The notes below the pieces were generated by a model. The model saw nothing but the letters and a program-made list of their open reading frames with translations, searched no databases and was not told where the DNA came from. Shown here piece by piece: positions 34,991 to 43,516 of a stretch of 64,000 nucleotides of DNA. Position 1 is the stretch's first letter; each line of letters opens with the position of its first letter. The DNA comes from Saccharospirillum sp039982735 (GTDB lineage Bacteria; Pseudomonadota; Gammaproteobacteria; Pseudomonadales; Natronospirillaceae): the NCBI RefSeq assembly GCF_039982735.1, contig NZ_JBDWXV010000003.1, forward strand, positions 1 through 64,000, in the 5' to 3' direction. Position numbers and translations under genes: made by a program.

Positions 34991-36598
34991 TCAAACCGCA
35001 AAAGCGGTTTCGAGCAAGGCTTGAGTGTAGGGGTTTTGCGGTGAATTAAACACCTGATCGGCGGGGCCCTGCTCTACTACTTTACCGTCTTTCATCACCA
35101 TCACCGAATGGCACAGGGCTTTAACGACTTTCAGATCGTGGCTGATGAACAAGTACGACAAGCCATACTCGGCCTGCAATCGCTTGAGCAATTCGATCAC
35201 CTGGAACTGCACCGTCCGGTCGAGGGCTGAGGTGGGCTCGTCCAGAATAATAAAGCGTGGCCGCATGATCAGCGCCCGGGCAATGGCAATGCGCTGACGT
35301 TGCCCTCCGGAAAACTCGTTCGGGTAGCGAAAGCGCATCTCCGGATCCAGCTCCACCGCTTTCAGGGCTTCAATGACCGCGGTATCTCGCTCTTCCGGTT
35401 TGCCAATCTTGTGAATATCCAGCCCTTCGCGAACAATCTGCTCCACCGATAGCCTCGGGCTCAGGCTGCCATACGGATCCTGAAACACAATTTGCATCCG
35501 CTTGCGCACTGGACGCAACGCTTTGCGATCCAGACTCTGCAGAGACTGGCCCTCAAAATCAAGCACCCCTTCACTCGCTTCCAGCCGCAAGATAGCGCGT
35601 GCCAGCGTGGATTTTCCCGAACCGCTTTCGCCGACAACGCCCAGCGACTCGCCTTCGTGCAAGGTAAAATCAATGCCATCGACCGCCTTCACATGGCCGA
35701 CGGTGCGCCGCAGAATCCCCCTCTGAATCGGGAACCAAACCCGGACATCACGTCCACTCAGCAAGGGGCGAAGCTCACCTTGTAAGGGCTTAGGTGGGTT
35801 TCCCGGTTCTGCCGCCAACAACGCCTGGGTATAGGGGTTTTGCGGTGCGTTGAAGACCCGGTCGGTTGGACCGGCCTCCACAAGTCTGCCCTGCTCCATC
35901 ACCGCCACTTGCTGGCAAAAACGACGCACCAGTGTCAGATCGTGCGTAATAAACAGAACGGCCATGCCAAACTCGCGCTGGAGATCGGCAATTAATTCCA
36001 GAATCTGCGCTTGAATGGTCACATCGAGCGCCGTGGTAGGTTCATCGGCAATCAGCATTTCCGGCTCGTTGACCAGCGCCAGTGCAATCATCACCCGCTG
36101 CCGTTCGCCTCCGGACAGCTGATGCGGGTAGGCCTTAAGCTTGGTTGTTGGATCTTTCAATCCGACCCGCTCCAGCATGCTCAACGCCTTGGCCGAGGCA
36201 TGGCGAGCCGACACTGGATGGTGCAACTGCACCATTTCGACGATTTGTTTTTCAATGGTGTGCAGGGGGTTCAGCGATGTCATCGGCTCCTGAAAAATCA
36301 CCCCAACCTTGCGGCCACGCCAGGCCTGAAGATCCCGGTCCGATTTATTATCAATCCGCTCGCCCTGCCATTGAATTTCACCACCCAGCCAGACCAGAGG
36401 CGGGCTTGGCACCAGGCGCAGAATCGACATGGCAGTCACGCTTTTGCCGGAACCACTTTCCCCGACCAAGGCAACAACATCCCCCGCATGAATGTCCAGG
36501 GATACATTTTGCACCACGGGCGTTACTGCATCGCCGAAACCAAAACCCAATGACACATCGACCAAACTGACCAGTGGTTTCTTGTTAACCGTACTCAT
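34991..36598 (-). CDS. yejF: Peptide/microcin C ABC transporter ATP-binding protein YejF
   Basis: 535 residues from the ATG at 36598; a GTG directly upstream (36601) is an alternative. It is a fused double ATPase. First module: Walker A GESGSGKS near 50, signature LSGGERQRVMIALALVNEPE and Walker B MLIADEPTTALD; second module: Walker A GESGSGKST near 325, signature FSGGQRQRIAIARALIMRPR and FIILDEPTSALD. It powers the YejABEF oligopeptide importer, used by E. coli for microcin C uptake. Confidence 0.94.
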   Translation of the reverse strand: MSTVNKKPLVSLVDVSLGFGFGDAVTPVVQNVSLDIHAGDVVALVGESGSGKSVTAMSILRLVPSPPLVWLGGEIQWQGERIDNKSDRDLQAWRGRKVGVIFQEPMTSLNPLHTIEKQIVEMVQLHHPVSARHASAKALSMLERVGLKDPTTKLKAYPHQLSGGERQRVMIALALVNEPEMLIADEPTTALDVTIQAQILELIADLQREFGMAVLFITHDLTLVRRFCQQVAVMEQGRLVEAGPTDRVFNAPQNPYTQALLAAEPGNPPKPLQGELRPLLSGRDVRVWFPIQRGILRRTVGHVKAVDGIDFTLHEGESLGVVGESGSGKSTLARAILRLEASEGVLDFEGQSLQSLDRKALRPVRKRMQIVFQDPYGSLSPRLSVEQIVREGLDIHKIGKPEERDTAVIEALKAVELDPEMRFRYPNEFSGGQRQRIAIARALIMRPRFIILDEPTSALDRTVQFQVIELLKRLQAEYGLSYLFISHDLKVVKALCHSVMVMKDGKVVEQGPADQVFNSPQNPYTQALLETAFAV

Positions 36599-36601
36599 CA
36601 C

Positions 36602-37642
36602 TTAATACGCCTTGCGCGGATCGAAGGCATCGCGCACCCCCTCGCCCACGAAAATCAGGGTGGTCAGCATAAAGCCGACAATGAAAAACGCGGTAAAGCC
36701 CAGCCAGGGGGCCTGAATGTTTGCCTTGCCCTGCGCCAGCAACAAACCCAGCGACGGCGATCCGGGCGGCATACCGAAACCCAGAAAATCGAGCGAGGTT
36801 AAAATGGTGATGGAGCCCGATAAGGTAAACGGCATAAAGGTCAGCGTGGCGACCATGGCGTTTGGCAAAATATGCCGGAACATCAACCGCCGGTCACTCA
36901 TGCCCATCGCCCGGGCCGACAGTACGTATTCGAAATTGCGGGTGCGCAGAAACTCGGCTCGCACCACCCCCACAAAGCCCATCCATCCGAACAGTAGAAC
37001 CACCAGCAACAACCACCAGAAACTCGGCGTGACGATGCTCATCAGAATGATCAGGATAAACAGTGTCGGCATACTGCCCCAGATTTCCATGAACCGCTGC
37101 ATGAACAAGTCCAGCTTGCCGCCGTAATACCCCTGCACGGCGCCTGCTGCCACGCCAATAACCGCGGAAATGATCGTCGTCAGAAACCCGAACAACACCG
37201 AAATCCGGAAGCCGTACAACACATTGGCTAGCACGTCCCGGCCTTTATCGTCGGTACCCAGCCAGTTTTCAGTGGTCGGAGGGCTCGGTGCCGGGCTTGG
37301 CAGGTCGTAATTAATGGTGTTGTAGGCGTAGGGAATCGGCGGCCAAATAATCCAGCCGTTTGACTCGATCAACTCCTGTATATACGGGTCTCGATAATCG
37401 GCCATCAGGTCGAAATCACCACCGAAGTCGAGTTCGGTGTAGTCCTGTATCAAGGGAGCATAGGGTTTCCCGTCAAACCAGATCAACAGAGGCTTTTCAT
37501 TGGCCACAAGCTCCGAAACCATCGACAATGCGAAGACGACGGTAAAGATCCACAGGCTCCACCAAGCTCGTCGGTTCGCTTTGAAACGCAGCCAGCGAGC
37601 CCGGTTCACCGGAGATAGAAATCCTGTCGGGTGACTGGCCAT
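36602..37642 (-). CDS. yejE: Peptide/microcin C ABC transporter permease YejE
   Basis: 346 residues. An N-terminal OppC-type extension with one membrane segment (WWSLWIFTVVFALSMVSELV) is followed by a substrate-exposed segment (FGGDFDLMADYRDPYIQELI) typical of YejE. The permease core ends with LLLAQGKANIQAPWLGFTAF. The EAA-type loop is SARAMGMSDRRLMFRHILPN. The start overlaps the yejB stop by 1 nt. Confidence 0.94.
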   Translation of the reverse strand: MASHPTGFLSPVNRARWLRFKANRRAWWSLWIFTVVFALSMVSELVANEKPLLIWFDGKPYAPLIQDYTELDFGGDFDLMADYRDPYIQELIESNGWIIWPPIPYAYNTINYDLPSPAPSPPTTENWLGTDDKGRDVLANVLYGFRISVLFGFLTTIISAVIGVAAGAVQGYYGGKLDLFMQRFMEIWGSMPTLFILIILMSIVTPSFWWLLLVVLLFGWMGFVGVVRAEFLRTRNFEYVLSARAMGMSDRRLMFRHILPNAMVATLTFMPFTLSGSITILTSLDFLGFGMPPGSPSLGLLLAQGKANIQAPWLGFTAFFIVGFMLTTLIFVGEGVRDAFDPRKAY

Positions 37643-38760
37643 CAGCGCGCCTCGAAATCAATGCGGGGGTCGATCAGGGTGTACATCAGGTCGCTGATGA
37701 TGCCCATAATCAACCCCATTAACGTGAAGACATAGAGTGTCGAAAACATAACCGGATAATCACGTTGCAAGGTGGATTCAAACCCGAGCAATCCCAGGCC
37801 GTCGAGTGAGAAAATCGTCTCGATCAGCAACGAACTGCTGAACAGAATGCCCAGAAAGGCAGCCGGAAACCCGGCAATAATAATCAGCATGCCATTGCGG
37901 AAGACATGGCCGTAAAGAATCCGCCGCTCGGTACAGCCCTTGGCACGAGCCGTCATCACATATTGTTTGTGTATTTCATCCAGAAAGGAATTCTTGGTCA
38001 GCATTGTCAGGCTGGCAAAGCCGCCTATCACCATCGCCAGCACCGGCAAGGCCATGTGCCAGAAGTAATCCAGAATTTTCCCGCCGAGGCTCAGCTCATC
38101 CCAGTTGGTGGAAACCAGTCCACGCAGCGGGAACCAGTCAAAATAACTGCCGCCGGAAAACAAGATAATCAGCAAAATGGCAAACAGAAAGGAGGGAATG
38201 GCGTTGGCGGCGAAAATAACCCCCGAGGTCCAGACATCAAATTTGGTGCTGTGTTTAATGGCTTTGCGGATGCCCAGCGGAATCGACACCAGATAGACAA
38301 TCAGCGTCGTCCACAACCCCAGCGATATGGAAACCGGCAAGCGCTCCACAATCAAATCAACGACTGACCCTCCCCGGAACAGGCTGTCGCCAAAATCAAA
38401 CCTCAGATAATCCCACAGCATGGTGAAGTAACGTTCGTGCAGGGGTTTATCGAACCCGAACCGGGCTTCAATGGCGGCGATGTCCTCCTCGGTAAGACCC
38501 CGTGCACCGCGGTAACTGGAATCCCCAGACCGGTTACCACTGCCAGACTCACGATCCGACGAGGAGGGAGTTTGCAGCACATCGGACTGATTGTTACCCG
38601 TCATCCGATCCAGCATGGAGGCGGTATTGCCCTCCATGTTGGCGATCATCTGATCCACCGGGCCACCCGGGGCAACCTGGATAATGACAAAATTGATGGT
38701 GACAATGGCCCACAGCGTGGGGATAACCAGCAGCAGGCGCCGTATCAGGTAGGCCGTCAT
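37642..38760 (-). CDS. yejB: Peptide/microcin C ABC transporter permease YejB
   Basis: 372 residues. It opens TAYLIRRLLLVIPTLWAIVT, typical of OppB/YejB permeases, with VQVAPGGPVDQ-like IIQVAPGGPVDQMIANMEG. A soluble insertion rich in Ser and Gly (SSSDRESGSGNRSGDSSYRG, about 64-83) precedes the core, as in other YejB proteins. The EAA loop is TARAKGCTERRILYGHVFRN. Confidence 0.94.
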   Translation of the reverse strand: MTAYLIRRLLLVIPTLWAIVTINFVIIQVAPGGPVDQMIANMEGNTASMLDRMTGNNQSDVLQTPSSSDRESGSGNRSGDSSYRGARGLTEEDIAAIEARFGFDKPLHERYFTMLWDYLRFDFGDSLFRGGSVVDLIVERLPVSISLGLWTTLIVYLVSIPLGIRKAIKHSTKFDVWTSGVIFAANAIPSFLFAILLIILFSGGSYFDWFPLRGLVSTNWDELSLGGKILDYFWHMALPVLAMVIGGFASLTMLTKNSFLDEIHKQYVMTARAKGCTERRILYGHVFRNGMLIIIAGFPAAFLGILFSSSLLIETIFSLDGLGLLGFESTLQRDYPVMFSTLYVFTLMGLIMGIISDLMYTLIDPRIDFEAR

Positions 38761-38769
38761 CCCCTGTCC

Positions 38770-40581
38770 TCAGCGAGCATTGCGGTCTGGCAAGGCAGCC
38801 TCGGCGTCGGTATCCAGCCACCAGGATGAACTGCCCAGGGCGTATCGGGGCCGCGTATCCGGCCGGGCGAATTTGTTCCAGTATGCCACCCGGTAGGCAC
38901 CGATGTGCCAGTGCGGAATCACGTAATGATTCCACAACAACACCCGGTCCAGTGCGCGGCCGTAGGCCAGCAATGCTGCATCATTTTGCTGGTTGTCTCG
39001 AATGCCCTCTGCCAGGGCATCGATGACCGGATCCTGAACGCCGATTGAATTGTAGGTTGAATCCAGAAAATCACTGTGGAACTGAATCATCAGGTCGGCA
39101 TCCGGATAGGCGCCGCCACCCAGACTGCCAACCAGCATGTCGTAGTCCCGCTCGCGCATCCGGTTGGTGTACTGGGTGACATCAACGGTGCGAATGTTCA
39201 TGGTAATGCCGGCTCGTGCCAGGTTCTCGCGGAACGGAATGGCTATGCGTTCGAACGTAGGTGAATACAGCAGCATCTCGAATTCCAGCGGCTCACCGGT
39301 TTCGGCATAGATCAATCGGCCGTCTTGAGTCTCATAACCAGCCTCGCGCAACAGTGTTAATGCCTGTCGCAGTTGGGGCCGCACATTGCCACTGCCATCG
39401 GTACTAAAGTTCTCGAACACCTCCGTGAAGACTTCGGCGGGCAACTGGTCGCGAAATTCGTTGAGAATGTCTAGTTCACGCCCTTCCGGAAGACTGTCCG
39501 CCATGTAATCGGTGTTTTGGAAATAACTGCGGGTGCGGTTATAAGCGTCATAAAAGAGGTTTTTGTTGGTCCACTCGAAATCGAACAGCATATTAATGGC
39601 CATTCGTACCCGACGATCCTGAAACTGGGGGTTTTCGATGTTGAACACAAAGGATTGCATGGACTGGGGCAGCTCATGGGGAATTTCTTCCTTGATGATG
39701 TAGCCGGCGTCGAAGTTATCCCCGGTGTAAGCGGTAGCCCAGTCTTTAGCGACATTTTCCTGACGGAAGTCGTACTCGCCTTTTTTAAAGGCTTCTAGCA
39801 AAACGGTATCGTCGAGGTAGTAATCGTATCGTTCAAAATCAAAATTCAGTTGCCCAACCCGGGCCGGGTGATCTATTGCCCAATAGTCATCGAGTCGTTC
39901 GTATACAACGTATTGCCCCGTGCGATAGTCCGAGATAGTGTAGGGGCCACTGCCAAGCGGCACTTCCTCAAAGGGTTCGCTGAAATCCAGATCCGCAAAG
40001 GTGTGCTCCGGAAACACGGTGAGAGTCGCGAGGCTGACCAGCAAGCTTTTACTGGGCGTTTCCAGATTAAACCGCACCCTGCGCTCATCCAACGCTTCAA
40101 CGGTTACGCCCTCGTAGTAAGTTTTAAATTGAGGAACGCCATCTTCCATAAAAAGATTGAAGGTGAAGACCACATCTGCGGCTTCGATCGGCTCGCCGTC
40201 TTGAAACGTCGCTTCCGGGTTCAGATGAAAAATGATCCAGCTATGGTCGGCCGCGTACTCGACCTGCTCGGCAATCAGCCCGTAGTAAACGCCCACTTCG
40301 TCGCCATTACCGATCATCAAGGTATCGAAGAGGTAATCCCGAATGCCGGAAGGTGTGGTTCCACGCTGTGCAAATCGATTAAAGTTATCAAAGGTGCCAC
40401 GCACCCCATAGGTAACATAGCCCTGGCGAGGGGCATCCGGGTTCACGTAATCCCAGTGGGGGTAGTCGGCCGGGTACTGCGGCTCACCGCGTTCGGCAAT
40501 GGCATGGGAAACGATGACATCCTCGGCCAGGGCCGCGACCGACACACTCAAGCCCAACAGCAGACTCAACAAGACTCTCAT
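38770..40581 (-). CDS. yejA: Peptide/microcin C ABC transporter substrate-binding protein YejA
   Basis: 603 residues with a signal peptide (VLLSLLLGLSVSVAALAE). PHWDYVNPDAPRQGYVTYGV and GTFDNFNRFAQRGTTPSGI are YejA hallmarks, and WLVGSLGGGAYPDA-like DMLVGSLGGGAYPDADLMI matches the family 5 solute-binding fold. It is first in the yejA-B-E-F operon, 9 bp before yejB, with a small hairpin in its leader. Confidence 0.94.
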   Translation of the reverse strand: MRVLLSLLLGLSVSVAALAEDVIVSHAIAERGEPQYPADYPHWDYVNPDAPRQGYVTYGVRGTFDNFNRFAQRGTTPSGIRDYLFDTLMIGNGDEVGVYYGLIAEQVEYAADHSWIIFHLNPEATFQDGEPIEAADVVFTFNLFMEDGVPQFKTYYEGVTVEALDERRVRFNLETPSKSLLVSLATLTVFPEHTFADLDFSEPFEEVPLGSGPYTISDYRTGQYVVYERLDDYWAIDHPARVGQLNFDFERYDYYLDDTVLLEAFKKGEYDFRQENVAKDWATAYTGDNFDAGYIIKEEIPHELPQSMQSFVFNIENPQFQDRRVRMAINMLFDFEWTNKNLFYDAYNRTRSYFQNTDYMADSLPEGRELDILNEFRDQLPAEVFTEVFENFSTDGSGNVRPQLRQALTLLREAGYETQDGRLIYAETGEPLEFEMLLYSPTFERIAIPFRENLARAGITMNIRTVDVTQYTNRMRERDYDMLVGSLGGGAYPDADLMIQFHSDFLDSTYNSIGVQDPVIDALAEGIRDNQQNDAALLAYGRALDRVLLWNHYVIPHWHIGAYRVAYWNKFARPDTRPRYALGSSSWWLDTDAEAALPDRNAR

Positions 40582-40605
40582 AGCGATACTCTCCAGGTTC
40601 CAACC

Positions 40606-40625
40606 CGTAAGGTTTGCACCTTACG
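40606..40625 (-). promoter_or_regulatory. Perfect hairpin in the yejA leader
   Basis: CGTAAGGT (40606-40613) and ACCTTACG (40618-40625) flank a 4-nt loop, 25 nt before the yejA start codon. It is near the ribosome-binding region and could affect translation or bind a regulator. A second perfect inverted repeat, GAGAGCC/GGCTCTC, lies at 40771-40787 between the DUF454 gene and yejA. Confidence 0.4.
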
Positions 40626-40811
40626 AGGCAGCACTCTTATGCCAACCGGCAATGCCGATGATACTGATACGCCACCGGAACCAGTCCGGTTTCGTTTGCA
40701 TACTTCAAGATCCCTGTTCATGCCAGGCCAGCCAGACTTATCCACCCTGTCCGGGCACTTTAGCATCGCTGAGAGCCACTGGCTCTCCCATAAAATCCTT
40801 TCTAATGGTGT

Positions 40812-41222
40812 TCAACCCGCACTAACCCCTTCCCGCAACCGTCTTTGCGACAACGGTATTGTCGGCAACCGCCCAATGAAAAAAGTACAGGTCGCCCAAA
40901 AACCGACCAGCATCCATTTCAACGCCACGGGTTCAACAATCAGGATCGAGCTGCTGAACGTCACCGCCACCACAATCAGGGCGACGCGCTTGGAGCGCTT
41001 TTCGATGTACCGCTCCCGGTGCCAGTTTTCGATCAGAGGTCCAAATAGCTTAGTGGATAACAGCCAGCGGTGGAAGCGGGGCGAAGAGCGGTCGAAACAC
41101 GCCGCCGCCAGCAGCAGAAATGGCGTCGTCGGCAGCACGGGCAATACCACTCCGATGCCGCCCAGCACTACACAAAGCCAGCCAACGATAAACAATACCC
41201 AGCGCAGCACTGCCCGGTGCAT
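40812..41222 (-). CDS. DUF454 (YbaN-family) membrane protein
   Basis: 136 residues. GWLCVVLGGIGVVLPVLPTT, then PFLLLAAACFDRSSPRFHRW and LLSTKLFGPLIENWHRERYI, is the DUF454 signature (L-P-x-x-P-T-T-P-F-x-x-L-A-x-x-x-F). Three to four membrane segments. The function of YbaN proteins is not known. Its promoter must lie in the gap before the tRNA operon. Confidence 0.88.
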   Translation of the reverse strand: MHRAVLRWVLFIVGWLCVVLGGIGVVLPVLPTTPFLLLAAACFDRSSPRFHRWLLSTKLFGPLIENWHRERYIEKRSKRVALIVVAVTFSSSILIVEPVALKWMLVGFWATCTFFIGRLPTIPLSQRRLREGVSAG

Positions 41223-41421
41223 CAGACCACCGCCTGCATTCGCGGGCCTACCGAACTCGCCGAAGCCATCCCATTAGCGGCCATCTTGACGCCTTCCTTT
41301 TACCGGATTCATTGGAATGTACGATAGCAGAGACCCATGAGTGACGGTATGCCCCGGCCCATCAGAACACCCTACACACAGCGCTAACACACTGATTTTG
41401 ATAATTTTTTCAGGAAAAGTG

Positions 41422-41449
41422 TTGCATTGGTAAATTCCAATGGTAATAT
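41422..41449 (+). promoter_or_regulatory. Sigma70 promoter of the tRNA-Glu/tRNA-Gly operon
   Basis: -35 TTGCAT (41422-41427), 16-nt spacer, -10 TAATAT (41444-41449), followed by the GC-rich discriminator GCGCCCC typical of stable-RNA promoters under stringent control. The spacer overlaps an inverted repeat CATTGG/CCAATG. Confidence 0.7.
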
Positions 41450-41521
41450 GCGCCCCGCTTTCGACGGAAACGGCCAGACGAGGTTGCTTCAAAGCAGCAC
41501 CGTCCTATCGAAAGTTTGTGT

Positions 41522-41597
41522 GTCCCGTTCGTCTAGTGGCCTAGGACACCGCCCTTTCACGGCGGTAACAGGGGTTCGAGTCCCCTACGGGATACCA
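41522..41597 (+). tRNA. tRNA-Glu (anticodon TTC)
   Basis: 76 nt with encoded CCA. Acceptor GTCCCGT pairs with ACGGGAT; the anticodon arm is CCGCCCTTTCACGGCGG with anticodon TTC; the T arm is GGGGTTCGAGTCCCC. All arms are complete. Confidence 0.96.
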
Positions 41598-41638
41598 TCT
41601 TTGTTCTGAAAACCTTTAGTGTTCTTGGGATAAAGTGC

Positions 41639-41707
41639 GCGGGAATAGCTCAGTGGTAGAGCACAACCTTGACGAGGTTGGGGCTGGGCGGGAAGCCTCG
41701 CGAGTTT
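41639..41707 (+). pseudogene. Broken tRNA-Gly copy
   Basis: The first 45 nt match the intact tRNA-Gly at 41744 (acceptor 5' strand, D arm, anticodon stem), except that the anticodon loop reads TTGACGA instead of TTGCCAA, which would give anticodon GAC. After GGTTGGGG a 14-nt insertion (CTGGGCGGGAAGCC) precedes TCGCGAGTT, and the T loop and acceptor 3' strand are missing, replaced by a hairpin (AGGCTTC/GAAGCCT). It cannot fold as a normal tRNA. Confidence 0.75.
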
Positions 41708-41743
41708 AGGCTTCGAAGAAGCCTCAAAAAGTATGACCAAATT

Positions 41744-41818
41744 GCGGGAATAGCTCAGTGGTAGAGCACAACCTTGCCAAGGTTGGGGTCGCGAGTTCGA
41801 ATCTCGTTTCCCGCTCCA
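41744..41818 (+). tRNA. tRNA-Gly (anticodon GCC), probable island attachment site
   Basis: 75 nt with CCA. Acceptor GCGGGAA pairs with TTCCCGC; the anticodon arm is CAACCTTGCCAAGGTTG with anticodon GCC; the T arm is TCGCGAGTTCGAATCTCG-like and complete. Its 3' half (41770-41808) recurs at 62770-62808 with one mismatch, in direct orientation, marking this gene as a likely integration site. Confidence 0.96.
41770..41808 (+). repeat. Left 39-nt direct repeat (putative attL, inside tRNA-Gly)
   Basis: The segment from the anticodon stem to the T-stem 3' side is repeated at 62770-62808 with a single mismatch, exactly 21,000 bp away. Such 3'-tRNA repeats flank islands inserted by tyrosine recombinases. 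Confidence 0.65.
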
Positions 41819-41829
41819 AATTTTGAAGA

Positions 41830-41851
41830 AGCAGCCCAAGGGCTGCTTTTT
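41830..41851 (+). terminator. Intrinsic terminator of the tRNA operon
   Basis: AGCAGCCC/GGGCTGCT stem with a 2-nt AA loop followed by a run of T, directly behind the tRNA-Gly. Confidence 0.88.
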
Positions 41852-41971
41852 CTGTTTATGGGAACCAAGATTTCATCTCGTTATGATCCATCACTTCCCT
41901 GTGATGGCCCCTTCGGGCGCTAACGCGTCGTTAAACACTCCTGGCGTATAAGCCCGCTTCAAATTCGATGA

Positions 41972-41994
41972 AGCAGCCTAAGGGCTGTTTTTTT
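41972..41994 (+). terminator. Second terminator-like hairpin
   Basis: CAGCC/GGCTG stem with a 4-nt loop and seven T. Similar to the terminator at 41830, as if a tRNA plus terminator unit had been duplicated and lost its tRNA. Confidence 0.65.
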
Positions 41995-42438
41995 GTGCCT
42001 AGCCCTTTTGCTGCAGGGGTTTCAACGCAAAACGATCACATGCGCCCCATACCCTTTTCTGCCTCTGAATCACTCCTTCGCAGATGCTTTAATTCCACGT
42101 GATGACCGAACGGTGACAATGCTCGAATTGCTATAAACGATTTTCTCCCACTACTGACCCCAACCTGCTGATGGAAGCAATACCTGCGGTTCCACCAAAC
42201 CTCGAAACAGCTCAGTCAGGAGCTGCTCGAATCAGTGCCTTATTTCAGGGTGCCACAGTTGGGGCGTTCACAACTGGCATCTACCCTTTAATGACAGGTG
42301 GACCCGGGATTGGTCGTGCAAGGATACAGGCAGCGTGCTAATGCGACCAAACTAGTAAATCGGTTACATCCACAGGTTTGCCGGTGTGATTTGTGCTATT
42401 CTGGGCCACACAACAATCCCATATATTTGCAGGACCGT

Positions 42439-43128
42439 ATGACGAACACCGAACCCCAAAACCAGCCCTGGACTGACCAAGAGCTGGCCCCTATCCGGGA
42501 TAAAGTCTATTCCTACATAAAAGATGCCATCTTAGGTGGAGAGTATAAAGCTGGCGATAGGCTAGTGGAACGTAACCTGGCGGAAAAGTTGAAGATCAGC
42601 CGAACACCGATACGTGAAGCGCTGTTCAAGCTAGAGTCCCAGCGCTTCGTCTCCACCATCCCAAGAAAAGGCGTTGTCGTGAACGAGATTTCGCGTGACG
42701 AGATATTGGAGGTGTTTCTAATCCTTTCATCACTCGAAACGCTGGCAGTGCGGCTGGCAGCGCAAAAAATAAACGAAGAAACCATTGCTGAATTTGACCG
42801 TGAAATCGATACCCTGCAGCGAATTCAAGAAAACCCGGCTGAACTTGACGGCGAAGAATTGCATATGGAGGTCAACCTTAGGTATAACGACCTTATCGGC
42901 AAAGCCTCAAAGAACATCCGGCTACACGAAATGCTGACCGAACTAAAGGACTACGTCCGAGCATTTTCCAATCTGAGTAAACACACTCCAGGCCGGACAA
43001 TGGAGGCACTGGGTGAGCACCTCGATATTTTAGTAGCCGTCCGCAATGGTCAAGCCGATCTGGCTGAAAGCTATGCACGTGTTCATATCGAAAAAGCAAA
43101 GCGGACCTACATGAAATCCAGCTTATAA
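42439..43128 (+). CDS. GntR-family (FCD-type) transcriptional regulator
   Basis: 229 residues from the ATG at 42439, preceded by AGGA; the frame is open from a GTG at 42298 but that part is not homologous. A winged helix (about 19-85) has VYSYIKDAILGGEYKAGDRL, then LAEKLKISRTPIREALFKLE, the GntR recognition pattern. An all-helical FCD domain (about 95-225) with EHLDILVAVRNGQADLAES binds a metal and an acidic ligand in relatives. It sits at the left end of the island facing inward. It is convergent with the creatininase-type operon and may regulate it, but its own operator is not evident. Confidence 0.88.
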   Translation: MTNTEPQNQPWTDQELAPIRDKVYSYIKDAILGGEYKAGDRLVERNLAEKLKISRTPIREALFKLESQRFVSTIPRKGVVVNEISRDEILEVFLILSSLETLAVRLAAQKINEETIAEFDREIDTLQRIQENPAELDGEELHMEVNLRYNDLIGKASKNIRLHEMLTELKDYVRAFSNLSKHTPGRTMEALGEHLDILVAVRNGQADLAESYARVHIEKAKRTYMKSSL

Positions 43129-43195
43129 AAGCCGCCTTAAGCGCGTAGGGTGCTGTTATGCAATAGTGGACCTCACAGCCCGTAGCTTACTCAGG

Positions 43196-43501
43196 TTAAT
43201 CTATTGCAACCGGTCGCAAGTCCACTTCCATAACGCTCGATTGGGTCAGGTGTGCAAGCTCCTTTTCCGCGGCTTCCAGGCTATCGAAGGTTTCGAAGAA
43301 CTTGATTGGTATGGAATTGTTACTACCTTTTTCATCAATTTCTACAATATTGACCCGCGCCTTGTCAGAGTCTACCCGGGCAATGCTGAAGACTGCTTTT
43401 TTCTTATTATAAAAATAATAATCGAAGGTCTTAACGACGGTCAGCCCGCCTTCCGGCCGGGCACAGTACTCTTCTACTTTGCTCGTCAATACCACATACA
43501 T
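43196..43501 (-). CDS. Conserved small hypothetical protein next to the creatininase-family gene
   Basis: 101 residues with no recognised family. It has a GGAGGGTG ribosome-binding site 6 nt before the ATG and lies 15 nt after the creatininase-family gene, so it is co-transcribed. The sequence alternates strands and helices (YVVLTSKVEEYCARPEGGLT, FFETFDSLEAAEKELAHLTQ) and looks like a compact alpha/beta protein without membrane segments. The gene probably belongs to the metabolic system controlled by TTGGTATACCAA. Confidence 0.6.
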   Translation of the reverse strand: MYVVLTSKVEEYCARPEGGLTVVKTFDYYFYNKKKAVFSIARVDSDKARVNIVEIDEKGSNNSIPIKFFETFDSLEAAEKELAHLTQSSVMEVDLRPVAID

Positions 43502-43516
43502 ACAGACACCCTCCGG

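Larger units (their letters stand above)
41819..42438. other. Gene-free segment after tRNA-Gly, with two terminators
   Basis: About 620 nt with no supported gene. It holds the two terminators listed separately, whose flanks resemble each other (GAAGCAGCC-AAGGGCTG after a TTGAAGA/TTCGATG stretch), suggesting a past duplication of a tRNA-terminator unit. A 56-codon frame from about 42172 is open but has no recognisable family or ribosome-binding site. Confidence 0.5.

Noticed and set aside
39850..41277. 475-codon open frame on the plus strand
   Set aside because: It lies antisense to yejA and the DUF454 gene, both well supported; low-complexity Arg/Pro/Asn-rich product without family features.
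42172..42342. 56-codon frame after the tRNA operon
   Set aside because: No ribosome-binding site and no recognised family. It could be decayed coding DNA but cannot be supported.
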